Shown: positions 17,492-26,277, counted from the first letter of the stretch. The stretch is 59,459 bases of DNA from Clostridia bacterium (GCA_017415105.1 JAFQJD010000033.1:1-59459); one strand, 5' to 3'. The notes: generated from the sequence alone by a model not told the origin. Program-made: numbers and translations.

Positions 17492-18715
17492 TTATATTCC
17501 GGTAAACATTGAAAGGAATACACCGGCAGCAACCGCTGAACCGATAACACCTGCAACATTCGGGCCCATAGCGTGCATCAAGAGGAAGTTAGACGGATTT
17601 TCTTTCTGTCCAACCATCTGTGAAACACGTGCTGCCATAGGCACTGCACTAACACCTGCTGAACCGATAAGCGGATTAACCTTACCTTTTGTAAGAACAT
17701 ACATAAGGTCACCAAGGAGCAAACCGCCGATTGTTGAGAATATGAACGCAATAAGTCCCAATGCAATGATACCAAGTGTTGCAGGAGAAAGGAAAGCTTC
17801 AGCTGTTGCTGTAGCACCCACTGTAACACCAAGGAATATCGTTATAATATTCATAAGCTCGTTCTGTGCAGTCTTTGCAAGTCTGTCACAAACACCCGAT
17901 TCCTTAAGTAAGTTACCAAGCATCAGACATCCGACAAGTGATACCGCATCAGGAATAACCAATGCAACAACTATTGTAACCACTATCGGGAATATTATTT
18001 TCTCTGTTTTTGAAACAGGTCTTAACTGTTCCATTACAACGCTTCTTGCCTTCTTTGTTGTAAATAGCTTCATAAACGGCGGCTGAATGATAGGAATCAA
18101 TGCCATATATGAATATGCTGCAACTGCAATTGCAGGCAACAATGCCGGAGCAAGAGTTTTTGTAACATAAATTGCTGTCGGACCGTCAGCACCGCCGATA
18201 ATACCGATTGATGCAGCTTCCTTAACACCCCATGAGATGCTTGGGATCAATGCACTGATTACCAATGCACCAACAAATGTAAAGAATACACCGAACTGTG
18301 CTGCCGCACCAAGAAGGATGCTCTTCGGATTAGCAATAAGCGGGCCAAAGTCTGTCATACAACCGATACCCAGGAATATAAGCGGCGGATATATTCCGAG
18401 CTTAACACCAAGGTAGAGTAGGTCTAACAAGCCACCTTCTCTACATATTTTCCCAACTTCCAAAACTTTTCCGGTAAAAAACTCCGGATGCATCATTATT
18501 GCACTTGAATCTTTAATCATTGGTAAGTTTGTGAGAAGCATACCGAATGCTATAGGCAAAAGCAATAACGGCTCGAATTTTTTAACAATAGCCAGATACA
18601 AAAGCACACACGCAACTGCAAGCATTATAATAATCTTGACTGCATCTACTACACCGTCCTGAAAAAGTGCAGCTACACCTGTACTTTGCAAAAAGCTTGC
18701 AAAACTTTCTAACAC
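17492..18715 (-). CDS. oadB: Na+-translocating decarboxylase beta subunit (OadB/MmdB/GcdB)
   Basis: 407 residues, about nine to ten membrane segments, with the family signature IGGADGPTAIYV that carries the essential aspartate for Na+ translocation, plus the conserved GVGxTxEAF-like segment (GATATAEAFLSP). It decarboxylates carboxybiotin and couples the energy to outward Na+ pumping. The coding frame opens with GTG (18713-18715), preceded only by a weak GGTGA site. It lies between the biotin carrier and the 5S-type carboxyltransferase. Confidence 0.93.
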   Translation of the reverse strand: MLESFASFLQSTGVAALFQDGVVDAVKIIIMLAVACVLLYLAIVKKFEPLLLLPIAFGMLLTNLPMIKDSSAIMMHPEFFTGKVLEVGKICREGGLLDLLYLGVKLGIYPPLIFLGIGCMTDFGPLIANPKSILLGAAAQFGVFFTFVGALVISALIPSISWGVKEAASIGIIGGADGPTAIYVTKTLAPALLPAIAVAAYSYMALIPIIQPPFMKLFTTKKARSVVMEQLRPVSKTEKIIFPIVVTIVVALVIPDAVSLVGCLMLGNLLKESGVCDRLAKTAQNELMNIITIFLGVTVGATATAEAFLSPATLGIIALGLIAFIFSTIGGLLLGDLMYVLTKGKVNPLIGSAGVSAVPMAARVSQMVGQKENPSNFLLMHAMGPNVAGVIGSAVAAGVFLSMFTGI

Positions 18716-18754
18716 TGTTTAGTCACCACTTTCTATTGATTTTCATTGTGTTGA

Positions 18755-19123
18755 TTAGTTTATTGAAACCAATACATCGCCTGTGTTTACACTGTCGCCT
18801 GCGTTTGCATTGATTGATGCAACAACGCCGTCAGCACCTGCGAAAATTTCGTTTTCCATCTTCATAGCCTCAAGTACAGCTACCAATGTACCACTCTCTA
18901 CCTTATCGCCTACGTTAACCTTTATTGATACAACAGTACCCGGCATCGGAGCTGTTACTGTCTTTGAACCTGTTGCTGCAGCGGGAGCCGGAGCTGCCTT
19001 AGGTGCCGGTGCGGGAGCTGCAGCGGGAGCCGGAGCTGCCTTAGGTGCAACCTGTCCAGCCTTTACTTCCTCTACTTCTACTTCGTATGATTTTCCATTA
19101 ACTGTGATATTAAACTTTTTCAT
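18755..19123 (-). CDS. Biotin carboxyl carrier protein of the decarboxylase (MmdC/GcdC/1.3S-like)
   Basis: 122 residues. MKKFNITVNGKSYEVEVEEV leads into a long flexible Ala-Pro linker (repeated APAPAAAP units, residues about 28-52) and then a biotinyl domain with the canonical EAMKMEN, whose lysine is biotinylated. The carrier shuttles CO2 from a carboxyltransferase to the OadB-type membrane subunit. The linker DNA contains two near-identical GCAGCGGGAGCCGGAGC repeats. One carrier serves the two different carboxyltransferases encoded on either side. Confidence 0.94.
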   Translation of the reverse strand: MKKFNITVNGKSYEVEVEEVKAGQVAPKAAPAPAAAPAPAPKAAPAPAAATGSKTVTAPMPGTVVSIKVNVGDKVESGTLVAVLEAMKMENEIFAGADGVVASINANAGDSVNTGDVLVSIN

Positions 19124-19156
19124 GATATTTTTCCTTCCTTTTTTATAAATTTTAAA

Positions 19157-19531
19157 TTATAATTTGTTTTCCATTGCTTCTTTGCGTCCTGCTCTGTTCC
19201 ATACGGGCGAATCAGTGTGTACACGCTTATAGGTATTTATTCTTACCCTATTTGCTGATGTTTGAAGAGTTGCCGCAACTGCAGCTGTAAGAACTGCAAC
19301 AAGCTCTTCTTCATCTTCTTCGCTTGCTGATGCAGTTTCTGTAACCACTTCTTTTTTCATCTTTTCAGGGGATTTATAAAATATTAATTTAAACAGATAG
19401 AGTACAATCATAAGTATCAGCAATATGCCAAAAACTATCGCCAAACCTACTACAGTTGTCATACCGCCAAATCCCAGAGCTTCTGACAATGTTACACCAA
19501 TACCTGTTCTTAATGATTCTGATACATTCAT
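19157..19531 (-). CDS. Decarboxylase gamma/delta small membrane subunit (OadG/MmdD family)
   Basis: 124 residues: one N-terminal membrane helix (TTVVGLAIVFGILLILMIVL), a cytosolic stretch rich in Glu and Ala, and a C-terminal tail with the VAVLTAAVAATL...VRINTYKRV pattern of MmdD-type subunits. In the family it anchors the carboxyltransferase to the beta subunit and stabilises the complex. ATG at 19531 chosen because AGGAGG lies 9 bases upstream; a TTG two codons earlier is too close to it. It sits directly after the 12S-type subunit. Confidence 0.85.
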   Translation of the reverse strand: MNVSESLRTGIGVTLSEALGFGGMTTVVGLAIVFGILLILMIVLYLFKLIFYKSPEKMKKEVVTETASASEEDEEELVAVLTAAVAATLQTSANRVRINTYKRVHTDSPVWNRAGRKEAMENKL

Positions 19532-19555
19532 ATGCAATTTCCTCCTTTCGTAATA

Positions 19556-21106
19556 TTAGACAGGAAGATTACCGTGCTTTTTAGCCGGTCTTGAGTCACG
19601 CTTTGAGCTGAGCATTTCAAGTGCCGCAATTATTCTCGGTCTTGTTGAATCCGGCTCAATAACATCGTCTACATAGCCTCTCTGCGCTGCTGCAAACGGT
19701 GTAGCGAACTTGTTCTTGTATTCCTGAATTTTGTCTGCTCTTGTTGCAATAGGATTATCGCTTTGTGCAATATCATTCTTAAAAATGATGTTTGCCGCAC
19801 CTTCAGGGCCCATAACAGCAATTTCTGCCGTAGGCCATGCCATTACAACGTCTGTATCAAGATGCTTAGAGCTCATTGCAATATATGCACCGCCGTAAGC
19901 TTTTCTTGTGATAATATTGATTTTCGGAACAGTAGCCTCTGCATATGCATAAAGAAGCTTTGCTCCGTGGCGGATAATTCCACCGTGTTCCTCTGTAACT
20001 CCCGGGAAATATCCGGGGGTATCTGTGAAAGTAATAATCGGGATATTAAACGCATCACAGGTTCTTATAAATCTTGCAGCCTTATCAGATGCGTCACGGT
20101 CAAGTGAACCTGCTTTAACTCTCGGCTGATTTGCAACTATACCAACGCTTCTACCGTTCATTCTTGCATAGCCTATAACAATGTTCTGTGCAAAATCCTT
20201 CTGTACTTCAAAGAATTTACCGTTATCAACAACCTCTTTGATGACTTCTTTTACATCGTATGCCTGATTTGTGTTATCAGGTACAATTGTTGTAAGCTTT
20301 TCTGAAATTCTGTTTACATCGTCAGTGGGTTCTTCATACGGTGCATCATCAAGGTTATTTGACGGAAGATATGCCAGAAGTTCACGAATCTGTGCAATAC
20401 ATTCTTCATCACTTGATGCCGTAAAATGACATACACCTGATTTTGATGCGTGTACCTTGCTTCCACCAAGCTCTTCCGCTGATACCTTCTCACCTGTTAC
20501 TGATTCTATTACCTGCGGGCCTGTGATAAACATCTTAGAGGTCTTGTCCACCATAAATATAAAATCAGTGATTGCCGGTGAATACACTGCACCACCTGCA
20601 CACGGACCCATTATAACACTAATCTGCGGAACAACTCCGCTGTTTATAGTGTTACGGAAGAATATTTCGCCAAAACCTGAAAGTGCATCAATGCCTTCCT
20701 GGATTCTTGCACCACCTGAATCGTTCATACCGATTATAGGTGCACCCATCTTTGCAGCCATATCCATAACCTTGCAAATCTTCTTAGCATGCATTTCACC
20801 AAGCGAGCCGCCAATTACTGTGAAATCCTGTGAATAGACATACACAAGACGGCCGTCAACAGTACCGTAACCGGTGACAACACCTTCTCCCGGAGCTTCT
20901 GTTGCATCCATGCCAAACTCTGTGCATCTGTGAGTTACAAAAGCATCAATCTCAACGAAGCTGTCTGCATCCATAAGAGCATTTATACGTTCTCTGGCAG
21001 TTAACTTATCAGAATCATGTTGCTTTTTGATTTTCGCCTCACCACCGCCGTTTTCGATTTTACTTCTGCGGTATTGAAGCTCTGTCAGTTTGTCAACTGT
21101 TCCCAT
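19556..21106 (-). CDS. mmdA: Acyl-CoA carboxyltransferase (methylmalonyl-CoA decarboxylase alpha / 12S type)
   Basis: 516 residues with both crotonase-fold carboxyltransferase domains. The first half has NDSGGARIQEGIDALSGFGE and GPCAGGAVYSPA (oxyanion glycines). The second half has NQPRVKAGSLDRDASDKAARF, TDTPGYFPGVTEEHGGIIRHGAK and KAYGGAYIAMSSKHL. It matches MmdA, propionyl-CoA carboxylase beta and transcarboxylase 12S. With the OadB-type subunit the expected reaction is (S)-methylmalonyl-CoA to propionyl-CoA plus CO2 with Na+ export; glutaconyl-CoA is a less likely substrate. First gene of the operon; GGAGG precedes the ATG. Confidence 0.92.
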   Translation of the reverse strand: MGTVDKLTELQYRRSKIENGGGEAKIKKQHDSDKLTARERINALMDADSFVEIDAFVTHRCTEFGMDATEAPGEGVVTGYGTVDGRLVYVYSQDFTVIGGSLGEMHAKKICKVMDMAAKMGAPIIGMNDSGGARIQEGIDALSGFGEIFFRNTINSGVVPQISVIMGPCAGGAVYSPAITDFIFMVDKTSKMFITGPQVIESVTGEKVSAEELGGSKVHASKSGVCHFTASSDEECIAQIRELLAYLPSNNLDDAPYEEPTDDVNRISEKLTTIVPDNTNQAYDVKEVIKEVVDNGKFFEVQKDFAQNIVIGYARMNGRSVGIVANQPRVKAGSLDRDASDKAARFIRTCDAFNIPIITFTDTPGYFPGVTEEHGGIIRHGAKLLYAYAEATVPKINIITRKAYGGAYIAMSSKHLDTDVVMAWPTAEIAVMGPEGAANIIFKNDIAQSDNPIATRADKIQEYKNKFATPFAAAQRGYVDDVIEPDSTRPRIIAALEMLSSKRDSRPAKKHGNLPV

Positions 21107-21189
21107 TATCCTACCTCCGTTCTTTGTTATTTTAAAAGAAACATTTCAGATAAAATCCAAATTATATGCATTTTATCATATTATATACC

Positions 21190-21218
21190 ATTATATCATT
21201 TTATTGGATTTTTTTCAA
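21190..21218 (-). promoter_or_regulatory. Promoter of the decarboxylase operon
   Basis: Minus-strand TTGAAA (21213-21218), 17-bp spacer, TATAAT (21190-21195). Confidence 0.75.
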
Positions 21219-21308
21219 TGTTTTTATTTTGATTTATGTCATAGAAAATATTCATTTTTTTCGTTCTTTTTTGTTGGTTTTGCATACTGTTTTTTTAACA
21301 AAAAACTA

Positions 21309-21337
21309 TTGACAAATGTTTTAAGTTGTGGTATCAT
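21309..21337 (+). promoter_or_regulatory. Promoter of tRNA-Gln
   Basis: TTGACA (21309-21314), 17-bp spacer, TATCAT (21332-21337). Confidence 0.75.
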
Positions 21338-21362
21338 ATAATAGTTGTTTGAAACAACATAT

Positions 21363-21436
21363 TGCGGAATTGTGTAAGGGTAGCACTAGTGACTCTGACT
21401 CACTCTGTTCGGGTTCGAATCCTGATTCCGCAGCCA
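21363..21436 (+). tRNA. tRNA-Gln (anticodon CUG)
   Basis: 74 nt with encoded CCA. Acceptor TGCGGAA/TTCCGCA (the U1-A72 pair is typical of tRNA-Gln), D-stem GTGT/GCAC, anticodon stem AGTGA/TCACT with loop CTCTGAC giving anticodon CTG, T-loop TTCGAAT, discriminator G. It reads CAG. It has its own promoter and terminator. Confidence 0.95.
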
Positions 21437-21466
21437 AAAAGCGTACTGATGTTCAGTACGCTTTTT
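21436..21466 (+). terminator. Terminator of tRNA-Gln
   Basis: AAAAAGCGTACTGA-TGT-TCAGTACGCTTTTT, a perfect stem ending in a T run. Confidence 0.85.
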
Positions 21467-21483
21467 ACTATTCCCTACAAGTA

Positions 21484-21511
21484 AAAGCGATGCAGTTTTC
21501 TGCATCGCTTT
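21484..21511 (-). terminator. Probable terminator of the AGCS symporter gene
   Basis: AAAGCGATGCAG / CTGCATCGCTTT 12-bp stem directly after the stop; the minus-strand T tract is short (TTTT). Confidence 0.6.
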
Positions 21512-21516
21512 ATGTT

Positions 21517-22989
21517 TTATTTATTTTCTTTCTTTGTACGCTTTACTACCCCTACCATTCTTGCCAATGCAATAAGTGCAATTACGTTAGGAAGAACCAT
21601 TAAGTAGTTAAAGAAGTCTGTAAGCTCCCATACAAGGTCATTCTGCAATATTGAACCAAGGAATATGAATACAATTGCGATTACCGAATAAATAATCACA
21701 CCTGTTTTTTCCTTTTTACCGCACAGATACTGCATATTAAGCTTTCCAAAGAAATTCCAGCTGATAATTGTTGAGAAAGCAAAGAACAACAGACAGACTG
21801 CAACGAATATATTACCGAAGTTTCCGAAAAATGCCGGAAGTGCCTGTGTATAAGCAGTCTGCATAGCAGTAGCCTTTGTAACAACGCCGTTACCGATAGC
21901 CTGTGTATACGCATCGCCAACTACGCCTGCAAGCGGTCCGTTTCCGTTATAAAGTGTAGAAATTACTACGAGAGCTGTCATTGTAAGAACTACAAATGTA
22001 TCAATAAATACACCTATCATTGCAACAACACCCTGATCATGAGGTCTCTCAACATTTGCCTGTGCGTGAGCGTGAGGTGTAGAACCCATACCCGCTTCGT
22101 TTGAGAACAAGCCTCTCTTTGCACCCTGGCTGATTGCTGTTTTAAGAGCTGCACCTATTCCACCACCAATCAGAGCCTGCGGAGTAAACGCATACTTAAA
22201 TATCATACCGAATGTCGGTAAAATGTAACGGTAGTTAAATGCAAGAACAATAACTCCACCTGCAAGGAAAAGTACTGCCATAAGCGGTACAAGCTTTTCA
22301 GTAACTGCCGCAATTCTCTGAACACCGCCAAGGAATATAAATGCTGCTACCAATGCAATAATAGCACCAACTATTACAGCTGTAAGTGTAACATCATATG
22401 AACCGATTGTGAACAAAATATTAGCCTTATTCGGGTCAACCACCTTCTCGACTGCACCTGCAATTGAGTTTGACTGTACCATTGAGCCCATAAATCCAAG
22501 AGCGAGAATAGCTGCTACTGCAAAGAATACTGCAAGGAACTTACCAAAACCACCCTTGAACGCTGTCTTTATGTAGTAAACCGGTCCGCCCAACACTGAA
22601 CCGTCCTCTTTAACCACACGTGTTTCCTGTGCGAGAGTTGCTTCGGCATAGATTGTTGCCATGCCAAAGAATGCAATAATCCACATCCAGAATATAGCTC
22701 CGGGACCGCCTGTAAGAATAGCACCTGATGCACCTACGATGTTACCCGTACCAACCTGTGCTGCAATTGCGGTTGCAAGTGCCTGGAATGAACTCAATCC
22801 ACCCTCGTTCTTGCCGCCGCGAAGCTTGATGTTACCGAAAACCCTTCTCATACCCTCACCAAAACAACGTACCTGTACGAACTTTGTTTTGATTGTGTAG
22901 AAAAGACCTGTACCTACCAACAGAAATATAAGAATATAGTCTGTGAGATAGGTGTTGATTGTCTGAACAATTTTTAATAAAGTGTCCAT
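21517..22989 (-). CDS. Sodium:alanine/glycine symporter (AGCS family)
   Basis: 490 residues, about eleven membrane segments, with AGCS signatures: GGLSSFQALATAIAAQVGTGNIVG near residue 60, FWMWIIAFFGMATIYAEATLAQ, and AISQGAKRGLFSNEAGMGS. The family imports alanine, glycine or D-alanine with Na+. The glycine riboswitch in its leader points to glycine as a physiological substrate or signal. AGGAGGG precedes the ATG by a few bases, and the riboswitch terminator lies 18 bp upstream of the start. Confidence 0.94.
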   Translation of the reverse strand: MDTLLKIVQTINTYLTDYILIFLLVGTGLFYTIKTKFVQVRCFGEGMRRVFGNIKLRGGKNEGGLSSFQALATAIAAQVGTGNIVGASGAILTGGPGAIFWMWIIAFFGMATIYAEATLAQETRVVKEDGSVLGGPVYYIKTAFKGGFGKFLAVFFAVAAILALGFMGSMVQSNSIAGAVEKVVDPNKANILFTIGSYDVTLTAVIVGAIIALVAAFIFLGGVQRIAAVTEKLVPLMAVLFLAGGVIVLAFNYRYILPTFGMIFKYAFTPQALIGGGIGAALKTAISQGAKRGLFSNEAGMGSTPHAHAQANVERPHDQGVVAMIGVFIDTFVVLTMTALVVISTLYNGNGPLAGVVGDAYTQAIGNGVVTKATAMQTAYTQALPAFFGNFGNIFVAVCLLFFAFSTIISWNFFGKLNMQYLCGKKEKTGVIIYSVIAIVFIFLGSILQNDLVWELTDFFNYLMVLPNVIALIALARMVGVVKRTKKENK

Positions 22990-23007
22990 AATACCCTCCT
23001 GAAAATT

Positions 23008-23033
23008 AAAAAAAGTTGCTTAAAATCAGCAAC
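23008..23033 (-). terminator. Riboswitch-controlled intrinsic terminator
   Basis: Minus-strand GTTGCT-GATTTTA-AGCAAC followed by seven T, between the glycine aptamer and the symporter start: the expression platform. Confidence 0.8.
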
Positions 23034-23078
23034 CCCGAATTATCACGCATAAACACATTTTTAGCAGGTTAAAAATGC

Positions 23079-23165
23079 ACTCTGTCCTTTTGCCTGAGAG
23101 ATTCGATTATATAATAATCTTGCACCTTCGGCACCCGTTTGCGAGATTCTCCAGAGTTTCCTCCG
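23079..23165 (-). ncRNA. Glycine riboswitch, single aptamer
   Basis: Read on the minus strand this has the glycine aptamer landmarks in order: CTCTGGAGA, then GGTGCCGAAGGTGCAAG, a variable AT-rich arm, then ATCTCTCAGGCAAAAGGACAGAG. Only one aptamer is recognisable. Just 5' of it is an 8-bp stem (GGTTTCGG/CCGAAACC at 23165-23193) that may be the ghost-aptamer remnant stabilising a singlet riboswitch. Terminator and AGCS symporter follow. Direction of the switch (on or off with glycine) cannot be read from sequence alone. Confidence 0.9.
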
Positions 23166-23214
23166 GTTTCGGTTTCTTTTGGATTCCGAAACCATCAAAG
23201 GATGATTTTAATAT

Positions 23215-23243
23215 ATTATATCACTTTATGAACTGCGTGTCAA
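23215..23243 (-). promoter_or_regulatory. Promoter of the riboswitch-symporter transcript
   Basis: Minus-strand TTGACA (23238-23243), 17-bp spacer, TATAAT (23215-23220): perfect hexamers. Confidence 0.88.
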
Positions 23244-23304
23244 TAGTTTATGTCGAAATTTTTAAGAGGATGTCGCAAAAAATACAACATCCTCTTATTT
23301 ACGG

Positions 23305-24372
23305 TTAAATATCGGTCTTTATAACCTCATTTTTCTCCCAAGACTGCATCGCTGCCTGCATAACCTTTATTACTCTCAATGCCTGTTCAGGCTTGATTGT
23401 AAGTTCTGCCTTGCCCTCGATGGCATCAACCATCTGACGGTAAACGGGATCAAGATTATCTTCAACATCCAACGGCTCGGATAGTGTTATAGTTTCAACA
23501 CTGTTGGGGTTTCTCGGTGCCATTGTCTTTGTGGGACCTGCTTTTGTATAAACAATCTCCTCTGCCCACTTATCTTCTTTATCAATGCAACGCACCACTT
23601 TACCGTCACAATTCCAGTCGTCAATCTGAAGTGTACCGTTCTCACCAAGAACATACCATCTCGGATGAGTTATGTAGTTATTTGTAGCAACTTCAACTCT
23701 TGCCTCAACACCGTTAGCGAAAATCATTACCATCCTGAAGTTATCGTCAACCTCCGGGTACTGCAAGCTGTTCTTTGTACAATAAACGCTTGTTACCTTT
23801 TCATCGAACATATACATAAGCTGGTCAATGAGATGTACGCCCCAGTCGAGCATCATACCGCCGCCAAGAGCTTTTATAGTACGCCAGCCTGACGGCATAC
23901 CACGTGAGCCCTCAACGCGTGATTCGATAACATACGGTTTTCCTATAACGCCCGATTCAACAGTTTTCTTCATAAGAACGAAGTCTTTATTTGTACGTCT
24001 GTTCTGATCTACTGTAAATACTTTATTGTATTTTTTTGCAGCTTCCATAACGAGCAGAAGTTCCTCAGCTGTAGGTGTTACAGGTTTTTCGCAAATAACG
24101 TGCTTTCCACATTCCATTGCCTCGATTGCAAGCTCTGCGTGCACCTCGTTTGTTGTAGAAACAAGAACTATATCAATTTCAGGATCGTTTAAAAGCTCTT
24201 CCTTTGAAGAATATGCTACAAGTCCTTTTTTCTTTGCTGCTTCGAGTCTTGCCGGATTTATATCAAATACACCTTTTATACTTACTTTTGTGTTTCCTTT
24301 AGAAAGCTGCGTATAATGGTGTCCTGCCATTCCACCAAAACCTATTATACCAAGTAAATACTTATCTTTCAT
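23305..24372 (-). CDS. Gfo/Idh/MocA family oxidoreductase
   Basis: 355 residues. N-terminal GIIGFGGMAGHHYTQL (GxGxxA/G NAD(P)-binding turn), the family motif CEKPVT near residue 95, and GGGMMLDWGVHLIDQLMYMF, which contains the catalytic-region Asp and His. Members oxidise or reduce sugar or inositol hydroxyls, mostly at C3. Start at 24372 overlaps the stop of the preceding gene (TAATG), so the two are translationally coupled. It ends a four-gene minus-strand cluster divergent from an AraC regulator. Substrate not determinable from sequence. Confidence 0.85.
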   Translation of the reverse strand: MKDKYLLGIIGFGGMAGHHYTQLSKGNTKVSIKGVFDINPARLEAAKKKGLVAYSSKEELLNDPEIDIVLVSTTNEVHAELAIEAMECGKHVICEKPVTPTAEELLLVMEAAKKYNKVFTVDQNRRTNKDFVLMKKTVESGVIGKPYVIESRVEGSRGMPSGWRTIKALGGGMMLDWGVHLIDQLMYMFDEKVTSVYCTKNSLQYPEVDDNFRMVMIFANGVEARVEVATNNYITHPRWYVLGENGTLQIDDWNCDGKVVRCIDKEDKWAEEIVYTKAGPTKTMAPRNPNSVETITLSEPLDVEDNLDPVYRQMVDAIEGKAELTIKPEQALRVIKVMQAAMQSWEKNEVIKTDI

Positions 24373-25343
24373 TATATCCACCACGCTTCTCCGGGTTGTT
24401 CATATATAATTACGTCCTGAAGGAATGAAATTGCCTTTTCAAGACCTTCTTTCGGGCTCATAAGTGAGTCTTCATGTTCAATGCTTATTACACCATCGTA
24501 GCCTACTGCTTTTAATTTACTGATAACCGCATTCCACATTTCTTTGCCATTACCATACCCTACTGTTCTGAATACCCATGAACGGTCAAGGACGTTTGCA
24601 TAAGAACCAACATCCAGCACACCGTTAACACTTGTATTTCTGTTATCAATCTTGGTATCCTTGGCATGGAAATGATGAATTGCATTATTCTTTCCAAGCT
24701 CTTTTATGACTTCAACCGGATCCATTCCCTGCCACAAAAGATGGCTTGGGTCAACATTAGCACCGATTATATCACCAACTGCCGCTCTTAACTTCAGAAG
24801 TGACGATGTGTTATACACACAGAATCCCGGATGCATCTCAAATGCAATCTTTTTTATTCCGTGATTTTTACAAAATTCCGCTTCCTTCTTCCAGTATGGA
24901 ATAAGCACCTCATTCCACTGCCATTCAAGAATTTCAAGATAGTCGTTCGGCCATGAACATGTTACCCAGTTCGGGTTTGTGCTTGTTTCACTGTCACCCG
25001 GACAACCAGAAAAACCTACTATTGTATCGATGCCAAGTTTTTCTGCAAGAAGAACTGCATTTTCAAAATCGTTGTGAAACTCTTTTGCAATTTTCTCGTT
25101 CGGATGAACAGCATTGCCGTGACAGCTTATAGCCGCAATTGACATATTGTTATCTGAAAGAATTTTCTTGATTTCTTCTATTTTTGATTCATCTCCAAGA
25201 AGAACCTCAGGATCAAAATGAGCTTTACCCGGATATCCGCCGGCACCCATTTCAAGCTGTTGTACACCAAGCGATGACAGATACTCTACCATTTCCTTAA
25301 ATGACATCTGTGCCAATACGGGACTGAAAACACCTAATTTCAT
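24372..25343 (-). CDS. Sugar phosphate isomerase/epimerase-type TIM barrel
   Basis: 323 residues of the AP-endonuclease-2/xylose-isomerase-like TIM barrel. It shows MKLGVFSPVLAQMSFKEMVEY, EMHPGFCVYNTSSLLKL, GANVDPSHLLWQGMDP (metal-binding Asp/His), HFHAKDTKID (HxH metal site) and SIEHEDSL (a late acidic ligand). Such proteins epimerise or isomerise sugars, or eliminate the aglycone of 3-keto glycosides together with a Gfo/Idh/MocA partner. Its stop overlaps the start of that partner. AAGGAG precedes the ATG. Confidence 0.82.
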   Translation of the reverse strand: MKLGVFSPVLAQMSFKEMVEYLSSLGVQQLEMGAGGYPGKAHFDPEVLLGDESKIEEIKKILSDNNMSIAAISCHGNAVHPNEKIAKEFHNDFENAVLLAEKLGIDTIVGFSGCPGDSETSTNPNWVTCSWPNDYLEILEWQWNEVLIPYWKKEAEFCKNHGIKKIAFEMHPGFCVYNTSSLLKLRAAVGDIIGANVDPSHLLWQGMDPVEVIKELGKNNAIHHFHAKDTKIDNRNTSVNGVLDVGSYANVLDRSWVFRTVGYGNGKEMWNAVISKLKAVGYDGVISIEHEDSLMSPKEGLEKAISFLQDVIIYEQPGEAWWI

Positions 25344-25382
25344 AACATTTTCTCCTTGTAATATTTTATCAGAATATAAACC

Positions 25383-25414
25383 AAGCTAAATGACCGAATC
25401 CGGTCATTTAGCTT
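25383..25414 (-). terminator. Perfect 14-bp stem-loop in the sugar cluster
   Basis: AAGCTAAATGACCG-AATC-CGGTCATTTAGCTT between two cluster genes. No clear T tract on the minus strand, so it may be an mRNA-processing or differential-expression hairpin rather than a terminator. Confidence 0.5.
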
Positions 25415-25423
25415 AAATGTTAG

Positions 25424-26251
25424 TTAAAGACCAAGACTCTTAAGATAGTCTCTGCTCATCTTTGCAGCTTCAATCGGATCTCTGTCTACTGACATATCCT
25501 GCTCAACTATTACATAGTCTATACCTGCATCTTCAGCAGCTGAAAGTATACTCTCCCAATCCTGAATACCTGAACCTACCGGAACAAACTTGAAGCCTGA
25601 CTCGTCCCTGCTCTGCGGTTTCATTTCGTTACCGTCTTCATCTATCAACGCATAGACCGGACCGCCACCAAGTTTTTCGCAAACGAAGTCCTTAAGGTGA
25701 AGAACCTTCATCCTACCACTGTATTTTCTTACATATTCAGCCGGATTTACACCTGCATAATGTACCCAGCAGGTATCAAGCTGAGGCATAAGTACATCAC
25801 TCGGAAGTGTGCTGTAAAGCTTATCAAGAATGTATTCGCCGTCAATCTTTCCAAACTCAAAGTCGTGGTTGTGATACATAAGCTGAATGTTGCCCTTTTT
25901 AAGAAGCTCGCTTACTGCTGCGAATTTCTTTACAGTTTCATCCCAGTTGTTGTAATACTTGTCAGCTTCATACCACGGGATTGCACAATACTTTGCACCG
26001 ATTGTGTTAAGATAGTCAACCGCTGCCTTGCCCTCTTCTTCAAAAAGACCTATAGCCTGATGTACTGATATACACTCAAGACCATATTTGTCAAGCATAG
26101 CTCTTACTTCTTCTGCAGATTTACCAAAGTATCCTGCAAACTCAACATAGTCATAGCCCATTTCTTTTACAGCCTTAAGTGTTGCATCCATATCCTTTTC
26201 CATTGCGTCACGAAGACTGTAGAGCTGAATACCAACTTTAAATTTTTTCAT
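25424..26251 (-). CDS. Sugar phosphate isomerase/epimerase-type TIM barrel (second copy)
   Basis: 275 residues, same superfamily as its downstream neighbour but only distantly similar. It has KVGIQLYSLRDAMEKDMDATL, YDYVEFAGYFG, MYHNHDFEF (Glu/His metal site), QLDTCWVHYAGVNP and VLHLKDF; the last two provide the Asp and His ligands. The opening GIQLYSLR is typical of 2-keto-myo-inositol dehydratase/IolE-like and ketoglycoside-acting proteins. AAGGTGG precedes the ATG. It is 26 bp after the first oxidoreductase gene and in the same operon. Confidence 0.82.
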   Translation of the reverse strand: MKKFKVGIQLYSLRDAMEKDMDATLKAVKEMGYDYVEFAGYFGKSAEEVRAMLDKYGLECISVHQAIGLFEEEGKAAVDYLNTIGAKYCAIPWYEADKYYNNWDETVKKFAAVSELLKKGNIQLMYHNHDFEFGKIDGEYILDKLYSTLPSDVLMPQLDTCWVHYAGVNPAEYVRKYSGRMKVLHLKDFVCEKLGGGPVYALIDEDGNEMKPQSRDESGFKFVPVGSGIQDWESILSAAEDAGIDYVIVEQDMSVDRDPIEAAKMSRDYLKSLGL

Positions 26252-26277
26252 TTTTCCGTACCACCTTTTACGTATAT

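Noticed and set aside
23264-23296. Hairpin AAGAGGATGT / ACATCCTCTT as terminator of the sugar cluster
   Set aside because: The stem is good, but on the minus strand it is followed by A residues, not T; kept out of the terminator list.
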